DNA of 64,000 nt from Paenibacillus sp. FSL H8-0548. Lineage in GTDB: Bacteria > Bacillota > Bacilli > Paenibacillales > Paenibacillaceae. The notes under the pieces are model-generated. The model ran no database searches and had not been told where the DNA came from. It worked only from the letters and a program-made list of their open reading frames with translations. The position numbers were made by a program, and so were the translations under genes. This document shows positions 50,428 to 60,494 of this stretch, in pieces (the stretch's first letter is position 1; each line of letters starts with the position of its first letter). The stretch lies in assembly GCF_038630985.1 (NCBI RefSeq), contig NZ_CP152049.1, positions 2,189,501 to 2,253,500 of the forward strand, given 5' to 3'.

Positions 50428-51461
50428 TAGAAAATCCGATTGCCTATTAATTTAGATGCCGGAAGTATGCCGGCCTTAGCGATTCCGGTCATGTGATCGC
50501 CTTCTACGGAAACTTCGAATTTCAGATTTAAGCGCATAGGCCGCGTGACTCGAAGTGACCAGAAAAGCTTGTTTTTCTGAAGCACGGGGTCTAACATTTC
50601 AATCGTTTCGTCCCCTTGTGTTGCTGTTCCTTGTATCATGCCATTCCTATTCGATATCGAGAGCTTGACCAGGAGCTTACCAACTGGAGTAGCGATTGTC
50701 GCATCCCAACCCCCATCGAAGACAGATGCCTGTGTAGCTGGATTATCCACTGCGTCGCCATTCTTCTCCGCTGTGTCTGCCACGACATTCGGTTCGTCGC
50801 TTTCCAATGTTTTAGGATGGTTAGGCGCAATTCCAGCTTTTCTCCAAACGGTTCCTCTTCGTTCGTATTGGAATAACTCCTCTACCGCATGCGCGATTTG
50901 CGGCCCAAGTTGACGCTCCACTAGATACAGCGCGACATCGAGTCCAGAGGTAACGCCGCCGCCGGTCACCAGATTGCCGTCATCCACGACGCGTGCCGTG
51001 ACGGGAACAGCTCCAGTTGCTCCGAGTAAATCCATGCCCAGATGGTTCGTTACAGCTGGTCTGCCCTCCAGCAATCCTCCCATGGCCAGTATCAGTGAAC
51101 CTCCGCATACGGTAGCGACCACGATGTCGGTTTGCCCGAGCGCCTGTTCAATCAAATCTGTTAATGCCGTATTCATGGCGCGGCCTAGAATAGCCGGGAT
51201 GGAGTCAGGTCCATTTCCTTCGAGGTCACCGGATGCGCCAGGCAAAAGGATAATGCCCGGCACTTCCGGGTACAAACGGCCGCTCGCCTCAATTTTCAAC
51301 CCATTGATGCCGCTGGTGACGAACCGAGGTCCTTCGGCGGTGACAAGCTCCACGCTTATCGCGTTATCAGTCATCATTACGGCGGCGCTAAAAACCTCGT
51401 AAGGTGCTATTGCATCCAGAAGATCGAAGCCGTCAAACAGTACAATTTGAACCTGTAACAT
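50427..51461 (-). CDS. DJ-1/PfpI family protein with extra C-terminal beta domain
   Basis: 344 aa. Residues 1-195 are a DJ-1/PfpI domain of the isonitrile hydratase/GATase1-like group: DGFDLLDAIAPYEVF, IILLPGASGD, and nucleophile C119 in VVATVCGGSLILAMGGLL. After a linker, residues about 240-344 are a predicted beta-rich domain (WDATIATPVGKLLVKLSISN; LFWSLRVTRPMRLNLKFEVS; GDHMTGIAKAGILPASKL) found alone or fused in other bacteria, function unknown. GGGGGAC precedes ATG 51461. Confidence 0.83.
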   Translation of the reverse strand: MLQVQIVLFDGFDLLDAIAPYEVFSAAVMMTDNAISVELVTAEGPRFVTSGINGLKIEASGRLYPEVPGIILLPGASGDLEGNGPDSIPAILGRAMNTALTDLIEQALGQTDIVVATVCGGSLILAMGGLLEGRPAVTNHLGMDLLGATGAVPVTARVVDDGNLVTGGGVTSGLDVALYLVERQLGPQIAHAVEELFQYERRGTVWRKAGIAPNHPKTLESDEPNVVADTAEKNGDAVDNPATQASVFDGGWDATIATPVGKLLVKLSISNRNGMIQGTATQGDETIEMLDPVLQKNKLFWSLRVTRPMRLNLKFEVSVEGDHMTGIAKAGILPASKLIGNRIF

Positions 51462-51634
51462 AAATAAGTCCCCCTAATTTCAATAAAATTTGTTCGTAGT
51501 AGAATCATAACAACGGAATATCTCAATCCAGGTTGTGAAAGTGTCACAAAACAATAAACAAATAATCACAAAACATCGGAAGTCGATTGCTCCGGTAGAA
51601 AAAATGATAAACTGGATGGGAAGGTGGGATACCC

Positions 51635-52321
51635 ATGAGCGTAATGCAAACGATACTCGTCGTAGACGATGATCTTAGTATCGTTGAATTATTGAGAGAC
51701 TTTTTGGAAAACGATAATTTTCAAGTGATAACCGCTTGCGATTCCTCGGAAGCTTGGGCCTTGTTTGAGCAAAGCACCGTGCATTGTATCATTCTGGATA
51801 TCATGATGCCGGGGCAGGATGGCTTCGAGTTATGCCGTCGTATTCGGAAGGAGAGCAGCGTTCCGATCCTCTTTTTAAGCGCCCGCAGCGATGATGTGGA
51901 CAAGATTCGAGGACTGACTCTTGGCGGCGATGATTATATTGTCAAAAGCGCTTCCCCCGGTGAAATTGTTGCCAGGGTTAAAGCGGTATTGCGACGGTCC
52001 GCTTCCCAGCAGCGAATGGATGAAAGAATATTGGATTATGGACGCATTAAAATAAATCTGACTGCAAGAGAATTGATGGTGGAAGGGGAGCGCGTAGAGC
52101 TCACACCGAAGGAATTTGAGCTGCTGCAATTGTTTGCAGAACATCCTAGACAGGTTTTCTCCTATGAACAATTACTGGATAGGTTCTGGGAAGGGGTGGG
52201 CGATAGGCATACGATTCGGGTACACCTCAGCCGGCTTCGAGACAAAATTGAACCCGATCCTAACCAACCGCGCTGCCTAGTCAATGTATGGGGAGTCGGG
52301 TATCGCTTTGAGGGAGGATAA
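51635..52321 (+). CDS. OmpR/PhoB-type response regulator
   Basis: 228 aa. Receiver with acidic pocket D11-D13, phospho-acceptor D55 (IILDIMMPGQDGFELC), switch residue S/A region FLSARSDD and Lys in DYIVKSASPGE, where the usual KPF is KSA. C-terminal winged helix: ELTPKEFELLQLFAEHPRQV, HTIRVHLSRLRDKIEPDP, NVWGVGYRFEGG. AAGGTGGG precedes ATG 51635. The cognate kinase starts one base after its stop. Confidence 0.93.
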   Translation: MSVMQTILVVDDDLSIVELLRDFLENDNFQVITACDSSEAWALFEQSTVHCIILDIMMPGQDGFELCRRIRKESSVPILFLSARSDDVDKIRGLTLGGDDYIVKSASPGEIVARVKAVLRRSASQQRMDERILDYGRIKINLTARELMVEGERVELTPKEFELLQLFAEHPRQVFSYEQLLDRFWEGVGDRHTIRVHLSRLRDKIEPDPNQPRCLVNVWGVGYRFEGG

Positions 52322-52322
52322 G

Positions 52323-53645
52323 ATGAAGACACTTCGCATTCGCACATTTACTTTACTTTGTTTCTTCTTCATTCTTTCCTTGCCTTGGATCTTCTATATT
52401 GCCGCTCATTTTCTGGAGACTAATACGTTCAGTTTCGCAAATAGCCAGTCGCCAAACGAAGCTCTGCAAGATCAGTTGACGGAGACGGTTCGCCTAATCG
52501 AATCGAACACGTTCAATTGGACGGATCCGAATTGGCAATACCAATTGCAAGCCCGATTGCAGGAAGCGAAATTGGATGCTGTTATTTTAAATGCGTCAGA
52601 TCAGGTAATTTATGAGTCTAATCCAGATAGCCATAGCGCTTTTACATCAACCGAACGGTTTTCTGTCCTGGAGGACGGTCAATTACGCGGAAAGTTTGTC
52701 ATCTATTTGCCGGAGACGCATAGGGTACAATTCATTTCGATTTTTGCGGGATTATTGCTGGCATTTTTTATAGTTGCTGTTGAAATGCGAAGGTTTCTCC
52801 TAAAGCCACTTGAGAGAATGAGCCTTGCAGCCAGACAAATTGCGGCAGGTGACTGGGCTGTACGGTTGCCAGCATCCCGAATCACGGAAATCGCCGAAGT
52901 GCGCGATGGGTTTGAAGTGATGGTGAAGGGACTTCAAACATCTAGTCGGAAGCAAGTGGAACTCGAAGAGGAACGAAGGTTCGTGATCGCGGCCGTCGCG
53001 CATGATTTGCGAACACCATTGTTTGCATTGCGAGGTTATTTGGATGGTCTGGAGCAAGGGATTGCTCAATCGCCTGAGAAAATCTCGAGATATTTGACGG
53101 TTTGCAAGGAAAAATCGGCACAATTGGATCGGCTGGTAGAGGACCTATTCTCATTTACGAAGATGGATTATTTGGAGACGCAGCTAAACAACGAGACGGT
53201 TGATCTGACTTTCGTACTTCGGAAGTCAATGGATAGTCTGAGTCCGCTAGCTCAGCAAAAACAGATTACGATTTCCAGTCAATTTACAGACGACTGCATC
53301 ATTAGATGCGATACACACTTATTAGAACGCGCCATGAATAATTTATTGGATAATGCGGTCAGACACACACCACCCGATGGTGAAATTGTTGCCATGTGCT
53401 ATAAAGATGGCAATAAAGTAAAGTTTACGATTCGTGATAGTGGACCAGGCTTCTCTTCGGAAGAATTGCCGCATGTATTTGAACCTTTATATCGCGGTGA
53501 AATATCCCGGAATCGGTTAACGGGGGGCAGCGGATTAGGGTTGACGATTTCACAAAAAATTATTAGGCGTCACGGAGGCGAGCTTACTGCAGGTAACCAT
53601 TCTGAGGGTGGAGCCCTCCTGTCGGGCTGGATAGCTGCAAAATGA
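52323..53645 (+). CDS. Sensor histidine kinase of the OmpR-type pair
   Basis: 440 aa. TM1 (FTLLCFFFILSLPWIFYIA), a short extracellular sensor of about 110 residues, TM2 (VQFISIFAGLLLAFFIVAV), HAMP (LKPLERMSLAARQIAAGDWA), HisKA with H227 in VAAVAHDLRTPLFALRGY-type context, and HATPase (NNLLDNAVRHTPPDGE; IRDSGPGFSSEELPHVFEP; GGSGLGLTISQKII). ATG 52323 has GGGAGGA upstream. The stimulus is unknown; no transporter or protease gene lies next to the pair except the MFS gene 260 bp on. Confidence 0.93.
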   Translation: MKTLRIRTFTLLCFFFILSLPWIFYIAAHFLETNTFSFANSQSPNEALQDQLTETVRLIESNTFNWTDPNWQYQLQARLQEAKLDAVILNASDQVIYESNPDSHSAFTSTERFSVLEDGQLRGKFVIYLPETHRVQFISIFAGLLLAFFIVAVEMRRFLLKPLERMSLAARQIAAGDWAVRLPASRITEIAEVRDGFEVMVKGLQTSSRKQVELEEERRFVIAAVAHDLRTPLFALRGYLDGLEQGIAQSPEKISRYLTVCKEKSAQLDRLVEDLFSFTKMDYLETQLNNETVDLTFVLRKSMDSLSPLAQQKQITISSQFTDDCIIRCDTHLLERAMNNLLDNAVRHTPPDGEIVAMCYKDGNKVKFTIRDSGPGFSSEELPHVFEPLYRGEISRNRLTGGSGLGLTISQKIIRRHGGELTAGNHSEGGALLSGWIAAK

Positions 53646-53903
53646 AATGCTTGAACCGCCTCGGATGATGGTGATGGTTAGGCGTTTGATTAAGATTTCC
53701 ATTTTCAAGTCTGGCCTATAACCTTAATCAAGCGAACAATCGATGAAATCAACGAATACGATTCTTTATGTGACCCAGATGCAAGCTTAGCCGTTAATTT
53801 GAAGCAGAGAGCGCTTTCTCGCTGCAATATTATAATGTTTTCTTATGATAGAATGAATGAAGAGAAATATTTACCAGATGATGAGCTGCGGGGGATGCTA
53901 AGG

Positions 53904-55157
53904 ATGAGGAAAGGCACAAGAGTTTGGAGCAGATTCAACCTTTTCAAAGGCACAGCGCTTCCTCCAGAGAGCAGGCTAAGCAAGGACGCTGTTACTGCTC
54001 TAATTATTCATTGCTGCTTTCAGTTCGGCGCATCGATGTCAGGCCTGTTTCTAAATTTATATTTGTGGCGTTTGACACAGGATTTAGCGGTAAATGGGAT
54101 TTATAACATCATCGTGTTTATACTGACGCCGCCAGCTTTTGCATTAGGGGGCTGGATCGCTAAACGGCGTGATCGAATGGTTACGTATCGCCTCGGCATC
54201 GTAATGATTGCTATCTTTTATTTGATGGTCGTCATCGCTCAGGAGCATGTGGCACAATATTACATATGGTTTGCTATTTTCAATGGAATTGCAGCAGGCT
54301 TTTATTGGACCGGCTATTTGGTTATCCAGTATGATGTGTCTACAGAAGCCAATCGCATACGGTTTCTAGCTATTAATATGATTGTATTTAATTCCTCTGG
54401 ACTCGCTGGTCCTGCGCTTGCCGGGTTTATTATTCAGCGCAGCGAAGGGCTGCAAGGGTATATTGTTATTTTTACGCTTGCATTCATTATGTTTCTAATA
54501 GCAGCTATTGTAAGCTTCCGCATTCCTATGATTCAATCCCATCATAAAGCTTATTACTTGAAATTGATGGGTCTGGTGATGAATAAAAATCGGCGCTGGA
54601 TGAAAGCGCTGTACAGCTTTTTCGTGCTGGGACTCTTCCAAGGGATCATGCTTTTTTTACCCAATATTATGCTGTACCAAACGGTTGGGCGCGAGGATTG
54701 GGTAGGCTACTTGGGTGTGTTTTTCTCATCGCTAACCGTTGCAACCGGGTATGTCATTTCAAGGAAAGCACAGAAGGAGCAAGTTCGTAAATATGTATTG
54801 CTGTCTACTACCGGTGTTGTTATCGGTTCAGCATTGCTGCTGTTCCAAGTGCAATTCTGGTCGGTCGCCATATTTATGATTTTATTCTCGATTTGTAATC
54901 CGCTTGCAGTTAATACGTTAACCTCCTACTATTATCGGTTAATCGGTACGCTGCCGCTCAAAGGACAGCTGCGTGTAGAATCGGTCGTCATGCGTGAGCT
55001 GTTTCTAAACGTTGGAAGAGTATTTTCGATTACGCTGCTTATTTTTCTAGCTCGTGATTTGCAGTCGGTATGGCTGCCTATCGTATTGTTTGCTATGGCG
55101 GCGCTGCAATATGTATCGGTTGCACTGATTAAGGAGAAGCAAACGGGAGAGCAATAA
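53904..55157 (+). CDS. Major facilitator superfamily transporter
   Basis: About 417 aa with 12 hydrophobic segments. MFS features: GLFLNLYLWRLTQDLAVNGI, GGWIAKRRDRMVTYRLG (motif A-like loop between TM2 and TM3), QYDVSTEANRIRFLAINM, GLAGPALAGFII. It resembles YtvI-unrelated, YqgE/YkuC-type MFS of Bacilli; substrate unknown. Start uncertain: the frame opens at 53799, but a TATAAT near 53829 and GGGGG 11 nt before ATG 53904 favour the short form. ATG 53853 has no ribosome site. Confidence 0.82.
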   Translation: MRKGTRVWSRFNLFKGTALPPESRLSKDAVTALIIHCCFQFGASMSGLFLNLYLWRLTQDLAVNGIYNIIVFILTPPAFALGGWIAKRRDRMVTYRLGIVMIAIFYLMVVIAQEHVAQYYIWFAIFNGIAAGFYWTGYLVIQYDVSTEANRIRFLAINMIVFNSSGLAGPALAGFIIQRSEGLQGYIVIFTLAFIMFLIAAIVSFRIPMIQSHHKAYYLKLMGLVMNKNRRWMKALYSFFVLGLFQGIMLFLPNIMLYQTVGREDWVGYLGVFFSSLTVATGYVISRKAQKEQVRKYVLLSTTGVVIGSALLLFQVQFWSVAIFMILFSICNPLAVNTLTSYYYRLIGTLPLKGQLRVESVVMRELFLNVGRVFSITLLIFLARDLQSVWLPIVLFAMAALQYVSVALIKEKQTGEQ

Positions 55158-55223
55158 TAACGGCTTCAACCGGAATTAAAGGAAAGCATAGAAAAAACAG
55201 TATAAATAAGCAGCTGTCTATTA

Positions 55224-55262
55224 AAACTTCAGCCTCTCTATAGAGGGGCTGAAGTTTTTTTA
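55224..55262 (+). terminator. Terminator of the MFS gene
   Basis: AAACTTCAGCC and GGCTGAAGTTT close a stem continued by TCTATAGA, then T7. Confidence 0.9.
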
Positions 55263-55392
55263 TTTTAACTAGGAAGCAGAGAATATTGAAACTTGAATAC
55301 AGAGATAATTATAAGTATTTCTGCCGTCGAATCTGTTATTCTAAATGGATGGATTATTGCAAACAATCTTCATGAGCAAAGGGGAGTTATCC

Positions 55393-56733
55393 GTGCAAAG
55401 GAAAAATCATGCCATCTTTTTTATTATTACGCTTGGAATGATGCTTTTAACGGGTTGTTTGAAGAATGAAGAGAACTCTTCAAATCGAAATGGACAGCTG
55501 GATAAAGCTGCGAAACAAAAAACGGTAACGCTTACTTTTTGGAGAAATTCAGGAAACAAAGCAGAGAATGCCGCTTATGATCAGCTGCTGGAAGCATTCA
55601 TGTCCAAGCATCCCTCGATCAAAATCGTGATGATGCCGTTCCCATATAGCGATTATGATACGAAGCTTAGGACCGCAGTTGCGGCGGGCAATCCGCCTGA
55701 CATTATGGCCATCGATGCTCCGAACCTCGCTTCCTACGCAGAAGCAGGTGCACTCAGCCCCTTGACCGATGCTTTTCAGAAAGACGGGCATCTCGAGGAT
55801 ATCCCGCAAACGACGATCGAAGGGTATACTTATCGGCAGCATATTTATTTGGCGCCTATGACGGAATCATCCATCGCGATGTTTTATAATAAAAAAATGT
55901 TCGAATCTGCCGGAATTCCGTTGCCCTCACGCGATCCCGATCAAGCGTGGACGTGGGAGCAGGTGCTTGATGCTGCGAAGAAGATCAACGACCCAGATCG
56001 AGGTATCTACGGGATCGACCCTGCCCAAGGGTTCCAAAACGCGGGGGCAACTGCTTATTTTAAGTATCCGATTATATGGCAATTTGGCGGTGACGTTATG
56101 AATCCGGAAGGCACCTCGGCGAAGGGCTATTTGGATTCTCCAGAAACGAAGCGGGCCTTGACGTTCTATACGGAGCTATTCACGAAACATAAGGTAGCGT
56201 CCTTTGAGTATCCGGTAGATGCCTTTCCGAACCGCAAGCTTGGCATTACGATCGACGGAACCTGGTCTCTGTCCCACATCGCGGAAAATTTCCCTGACTT
56301 TAAGCTGGGCGTTGATTTCGATGTTGCCCCGCTGCCTAAAGAGGTAAGACAGGCCGTTGCCAATGGCAGTTGGGGACTAGGCATCTCGGAGAAGAGCAAC
56401 TATCAAGAAGAAGCATGGCTGTTCGTGAACTGGATGACAAGCTATGAGGGCTTAAAGCTGTACACGAGCATTACTAGGGATATTCCGGCGAGATATTCGG
56501 TTGCGAAGGAGTTTACGGAGCTGAATGAATACCCGAAAAACATATTCGTCATCCAAAACCAGAAATACGGCAGGCCTCGCCCGATTACGCGTGTTTTCCC
56601 TCAGGTTTCGGAGGCCGTGAAAAATTTATTCGAGGAAGTTGCGCTCGAGAAACGTAATTTGGATGAGGCCGTCCAAGCTGCGATCAGCACGATAGACAAG
56701 GCATACAATGATTCCGTAGCCATATCCAAATAA
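55393..56733 (+). CDS. Carbohydrate ABC transporter substrate-binding lipoprotein
   Basis: 446 aa, family 1 extracellular solute-binding protein. Starting at GTG 55393 (AAAGGGGAG 7 nt upstream) gives the signal MQRKNHAIFFIITLGMMLLTGC with C22 in lipobox LTGC. Mature region: VTLTFWRNSGNKAENAAYDQ, AVAAGNPPDIMAIDAPNLAS, MFYNKKMFESAGIPLP, KLGITIDGTWSLSHIAENF. The upstream ATG at 55372 or 55345 would add a poor n-region. It is followed by YesMN-type genes; its permeases are not adjacent, so those at 63.3 kb may be shared. Confidence 0.92.
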   Translation: MQRKNHAIFFIITLGMMLLTGCLKNEENSSNRNGQLDKAAKQKTVTLTFWRNSGNKAENAAYDQLLEAFMSKHPSIKIVMMPFPYSDYDTKLRTAVAAGNPPDIMAIDAPNLASYAEAGALSPLTDAFQKDGHLEDIPQTTIEGYTYRQHIYLAPMTESSIAMFYNKKMFESAGIPLPSRDPDQAWTWEQVLDAAKKINDPDRGIYGIDPAQGFQNAGATAYFKYPIIWQFGGDVMNPEGTSAKGYLDSPETKRALTFYTELFTKHKVASFEYPVDAFPNRKLGITIDGTWSLSHIAENFPDFKLGVDFDVAPLPKEVRQAVANGSWGLGISEKSNYQEEAWLFVNWMTSYEGLKLYTSITRDIPARYSVAKEFTELNEYPKNIFVIQNQKYGRPRPITRVFPQVSEAVKNLFEEVALEKRNLDEAVQAAISTIDKAYNDSVAISK

Positions 56734-56764
56734 TCAAGCCAGTAGACAGAGTGGGGGCTGCCCG

Positions 56765-58549
56765 ATGTTTTTCTCACTAAGAAGCCGTCTGATGGCGGCG
56801 TTCTCGTTATTGCTCGTTGTACCCTTTATTACGCTTGTGTTCGTTCTTAGCGAAGAGTCGGCCAAGCTGATTAGACAATCCATAGAAATCTCGACGTCAC
56901 AGACTATTGAGCAATTCGGGTCGCATGTCAACACCTCGATGACGCAAGTCGAGGAAATCGGCAATCAAGTTATGAGCAACCGCGTAACGCAGCAGTGGAT
57001 TACGGCTCAAATGAGTCCGGACAGCACAGCAGAGGAGCGTCTTCTTGCCAAGCAGGAGCTTATGGAGTATGTATCTTCCTACTCGATCAATAACTCGAGC
57101 GGCATATCGATAGGGGTTTTTTCTGATTTTACGGGCGGGATATGGACACAGGACCGGACGTATTTGGAGCAGGATTGGTACAATCGGTTTCTAGATGAGG
57201 ATAAGCGCTGGACGGAGGCGCATTCCGACCCCGATCAGGCGGATACGATCATGAAAGCCCGATTGGTGAACAGCTTTTTGCTTCCTTTGGTACAGCTTCA
57301 ATCGTTTACGAAGTCGGGAATCGTTAAAATCAATTATCCAACCTCGGTGCTTCGGGACGCGATTGAGAAAATCCGCTTCGGCAAGACGGGCCAAGCTTTT
57401 TTGCTGACTTCGGATGGAAGTAGCGTGCTTGACCAGAAGCTACCGGAGGACAGTCTCATGGTACTATCAACGGGGCTAACAGAAATTAAGGCAGCGAAAG
57501 AGTATGAAGCAAGCGGAGTATTTCCCATACAAAGAGATTCGGAGACGTATCTACTATTCTATCGCTATTTTGAAGAGCAGGACTGGTACGTGATCGGGGA
57601 GGTGCCCGAGAAGGAGCTGTTCGTCAAAATCGAGCAAATACGGCGTACCATGCTGTTTATTAGCTTGATTCTGTTGCTGCTAATTATTTTAGTCGCCTAT
57701 TGGCTCTCATCTGGCATTACAAGGCCGCTTACAGCGATGGCTAGAGCAATGAAGCATGTGGAGCGCGGGGAGTTTGCCCAAGCGTTTAGCATCATGCCGA
57801 AGGTTCGGACCGGTCATAGCGAGGTGGGCTATGTGACGAGAGTGTTCGAGAATATGACAACTCGCTTGCGGTTTCTTATCGAGACGGAGTTCGAAACGAA
57901 TCTTAGGCGCAAAAATGCGGAATACAAGGCACTGCTGCTGCAGATCAATCCGCATTTTTTTAATAACACACTGGAAATTATTGGCGGTCTTGCTGCCATG
58001 AAAAAAAATGACGTGTTAATGGATGCGACGGAAGCGCTTGGCCAAATGATGCGCTACTCGCTTAATTTAAACAGCGATCTGGTAAAAGCGAAAGAGGAAA
58101 TGAACTATATCCGCGATTATTTATTCATTCTGCAGCTGCGATACGAGGATCGGCTCCAAGTGGATATAGAGGAGGATTTGGCGGTGGGCTCGCTATTGAT
58201 TGCCAAATTCATATTACAGCCAATCGTGGAGAATGCTGTTAAATACAGCTTGGAGGAAAGCGGCGTCGCTAAAATCTCGCTTCGTGTCAAACGCGAGCAG
58301 GACAAGCTCTGCATGACCGTGGCCGATAATGGTATCGGCATGGACGCGGATCTCGTCGAGCACCTGATGAAGGAACTGAGCGCTGCCGATTCCGTCGATA
58401 TTTTGAACAGCGGAGGCGACAGCATCGGCCTAAGAAACGTACTTTCACGCTGCCGTCTTTACTACGGGGAACAGCTGGAGGTCAGCATAGATTCAACTCG
58501 CGGAGAAGGTACGGAAATTCGAATCAGCATTCCCGCAGTTAAGGGGTGA
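56765..58549 (+). CDS. YesM-type sensor histidine kinase
   Basis: 594 aa. TM1 (LMAAFSLLLVVPFITLVFVL), dCache-like extracellular domain of about 265 residues, TM2 (TMLFISLILLLLIILVAYWL), HAMP, then His_kinase with H397 in LLLQINPHFFNNTLEIIGGL, and a GHKL ATPase (QPIVENAVKYSLEE; VADNGIGMD; GDSIGLRNVLSRCRLYYG). Class found beside carbohydrate uptake loci, sensing sugars directly or through the binding lipoprotein. Starts 31 bp after the binding-protein gene, ends 3 bp before the regulator gene. Confidence 0.94.
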   Translation: MFFSLRSRLMAAFSLLLVVPFITLVFVLSEESAKLIRQSIEISTSQTIEQFGSHVNTSMTQVEEIGNQVMSNRVTQQWITAQMSPDSTAEERLLAKQELMEYVSSYSINNSSGISIGVFSDFTGGIWTQDRTYLEQDWYNRFLDEDKRWTEAHSDPDQADTIMKARLVNSFLLPLVQLQSFTKSGIVKINYPTSVLRDAIEKIRFGKTGQAFLLTSDGSSVLDQKLPEDSLMVLSTGLTEIKAAKEYEASGVFPIQRDSETYLLFYRYFEEQDWYVIGEVPEKELFVKIEQIRRTMLFISLILLLLIILVAYWLSSGITRPLTAMARAMKHVERGEFAQAFSIMPKVRTGHSEVGYVTRVFENMTTRLRFLIETEFETNLRRKNAEYKALLLQINPHFFNNTLEIIGGLAAMKKNDVLMDATEALGQMMRYSLNLNSDLVKAKEEMNYIRDYLFILQLRYEDRLQVDIEEDLAVGSLLIAKFILQPIVENAVKYSLEESGVAKISLRVKREQDKLCMTVADNGIGMDADLVEHLMKELSAADSVDILNSGGDSIGLRNVLSRCRLYYGEQLEVSIDSTRGEGTEIRISIPAVKG

Positions 58550-58552
58550 TAG

Positions 58553-60175
58553 ATGTTGTACAGCATAATGATCGTCGATGATGAAGCGGGAGTTAGAAAC
58601 AGCATAAAAGCAAAAATAGATTGGCAGGGATACGGATTTCAAATCGTGGCGGAAGCATCGAACGGCGAGGAGGCGCTGGCCTTCCTGAAGCAAAACAAGC
58701 TTCCCGAAGTTCTTCTCACCGATATTCGGATGCCGCAGATGGACGGTATCGGACTCATAAATGCGTGCAAGCAACTATATCCGTCACTCAAGATCGTCGT
58801 ATTATCCGGATATTCGGATTATACCTATATGCAAGCAGCGATACAGGCCGGCGTAAGGGATTATTTGCTCAAACCGGTTGGACGGCGAGAGCTGGCTGCT
58901 CTGCTTGAGAAGCTCGCTGCAGAAGTTGCGGCCCAGCAGACGGATAAGCAGCTGCAGCAAGCCGAGCTGCGGCAAAGAAAGGAGCAGCTGCTTGCCTTGC
59001 AGGAGCAGATACTGCTTCGGATGGTGAAAGAGGATTTCTACAGCCTGCTGGTCATAAAGGAACGATTAGAGCAGCTGCAGCTGTCTGCGTTAATCGATGA
59101 GCAACTTCTAGTTCGGTTTATAACGGTGGAAATGCGCGTGCCGGCTGGCAGGCTTGGCGATGAAAGAAGCCATCTGGACTTGCTGCATATGGCATTCCAG
59201 ATGTTATGCCGAGAAACGGCGAGCACCTTTCCCGAGGTACATCCGTTCTATGACGCTAGCCACCCGTCTATGATGCATTTTCTGGTGCAAGTCCATTCAA
59301 ATGGAATGGAAGGCATCGATGCAACGGAGAGTCTGGTTCACTTAATGAAAACGAACATACACAAGTATTTGAAGCTCGACTCTGTTATCGGCGTAGGAGA
59401 AGCGGTTAACGGTGTCCGTCAATTTAAAAACGGCTATTCCTCGAGCATGCTCTCCTGGAGCCGCAGCACCATCCATGGGACGAACGGTGTGGGCAGTCGG
59501 CAGGTGCAGGATTTGATTGCGGCATTCTCTCCGGAGCTCGAGAGGCAGCTGGTCGTATCCGTGGAGAATGGCGATCATAAAGCCTATTCATCTCTACTCG
59601 AGCGAATTATTCCGAGCGGCGTTGATTTTCCCATGTACTCGTTTACCTTTATCGCATCACGCATTCTGCTTCTTTTTCATTCCATTGCCAAAAAATATGA
59701 AGCAGGTGAAGCGATCCTGCAAAAACGGCTATGGGATTGCCAGATGACAATCGGGGATTTCCATTCCAGGGAGCAAATCTTGGATCAGCTGGAGGAGCTT
59801 GCTCGCCTCGTGATGAACGAAGCTCTTAAGACGCGTTCCTCGAGCGGCCAGTCTATCGTCAAAGCCATTCAGAAATACGTAGACGACAACTTCTCCTACG
59901 AGCTTGCGCTGACCTCGCTTGCGTCGATGTTTCACTTGAATGAAACCTATCTTTCAGGGCTCTTCAAGCAGCATGTAGGTGTGACGTTCAGCGAATATTT
60001 GACGGGGCTCCGGATGAAGAAAGCGGGTGAGCTGCTCGCGTTAAGCGACCTCAAGCTGACGGATATCGCGATGCTTGTCGGGATATCGAGCTCAAGCTAT
60101 TTTAGCACTTCCTTTAAAAAGTATTATGGCCTCAGCCCTAAGGAATATCGGGAGCAGAACCAATCTAAAGCATAG
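58553..60175 (+). CDS. YesN-type response regulator with AraC output domain
   Basis: 540 aa. N-terminal receiver: acidic pocket D9/D10, phospho-acceptor D57 in LLTDIRMPQMDGIGL, K in YLLKPVGRREL. A coiled-coil and helical linker (about 120-430) leads to a C-terminal AraC double HTH (LALTSLASMFHLNETYLSGL; LTDIAMLVGISSSSYFSTSF). AAGGGG in the kinase end precedes ATG 58553. It presumably activates the adjacent binding protein and permease genes. Strong terminator downstream. Confidence 0.94.
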   Translation: MLYSIMIVDDEAGVRNSIKAKIDWQGYGFQIVAEASNGEEALAFLKQNKLPEVLLTDIRMPQMDGIGLINACKQLYPSLKIVVLSGYSDYTYMQAAIQAGVRDYLLKPVGRRELAALLEKLAAEVAAQQTDKQLQQAELRQRKEQLLALQEQILLRMVKEDFYSLLVIKERLEQLQLSALIDEQLLVRFITVEMRVPAGRLGDERSHLDLLHMAFQMLCRETASTFPEVHPFYDASHPSMMHFLVQVHSNGMEGIDATESLVHLMKTNIHKYLKLDSVIGVGEAVNGVRQFKNGYSSSMLSWSRSTIHGTNGVGSRQVQDLIAAFSPELERQLVVSVENGDHKAYSSLLERIIPSGVDFPMYSFTFIASRILLLFHSIAKKYEAGEAILQKRLWDCQMTIGDFHSREQILDQLEELARLVMNEALKTRSSSGQSIVKAIQKYVDDNFSYELALTSLASMFHLNETYLSGLFKQHVGVTFSEYLTGLRMKKAGELLALSDLKLTDIAMLVGISSSSYFSTSFKKYYGLSPKEYREQNQSKA

Positions 60176-60284
60176 TACCGGCATGGCGATTCAATAAGCG
60201 TCTTCAGTGTCTAATCGGAGAGCCTATTCCAGCTATATCGATACAGACCCGCATTTCGACAGCGACACAGGATGCCAATTTTAG

Positions 60285-60321
60285 AAAGATGACCCGAAAT
60301 GCCGGGTCATCTTTTTTTTTG
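60285..60321 (+). terminator. Terminator of the sensor-regulator operon
   Basis: AAAGATGACCCG, 6-nt loop, CGGGTCATCTTT and a T9 run. Confidence 0.93.
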
Positions 60322-60494
60322 TGTCGCTTGCCGCGCCATCCTGCACAACCAAAAACTTTGAAAGTACGATCCTGAGCATTGTGAAATAAGTGCGGATTTG
60401 TTTTTGATATATTGTTCATGCAGCAGTAATTCAAAGTGCATTCACCTCGCTACAGGCAAGGCGGGAGCGGGAAAAATGAATTCGGGGGTTGGCC

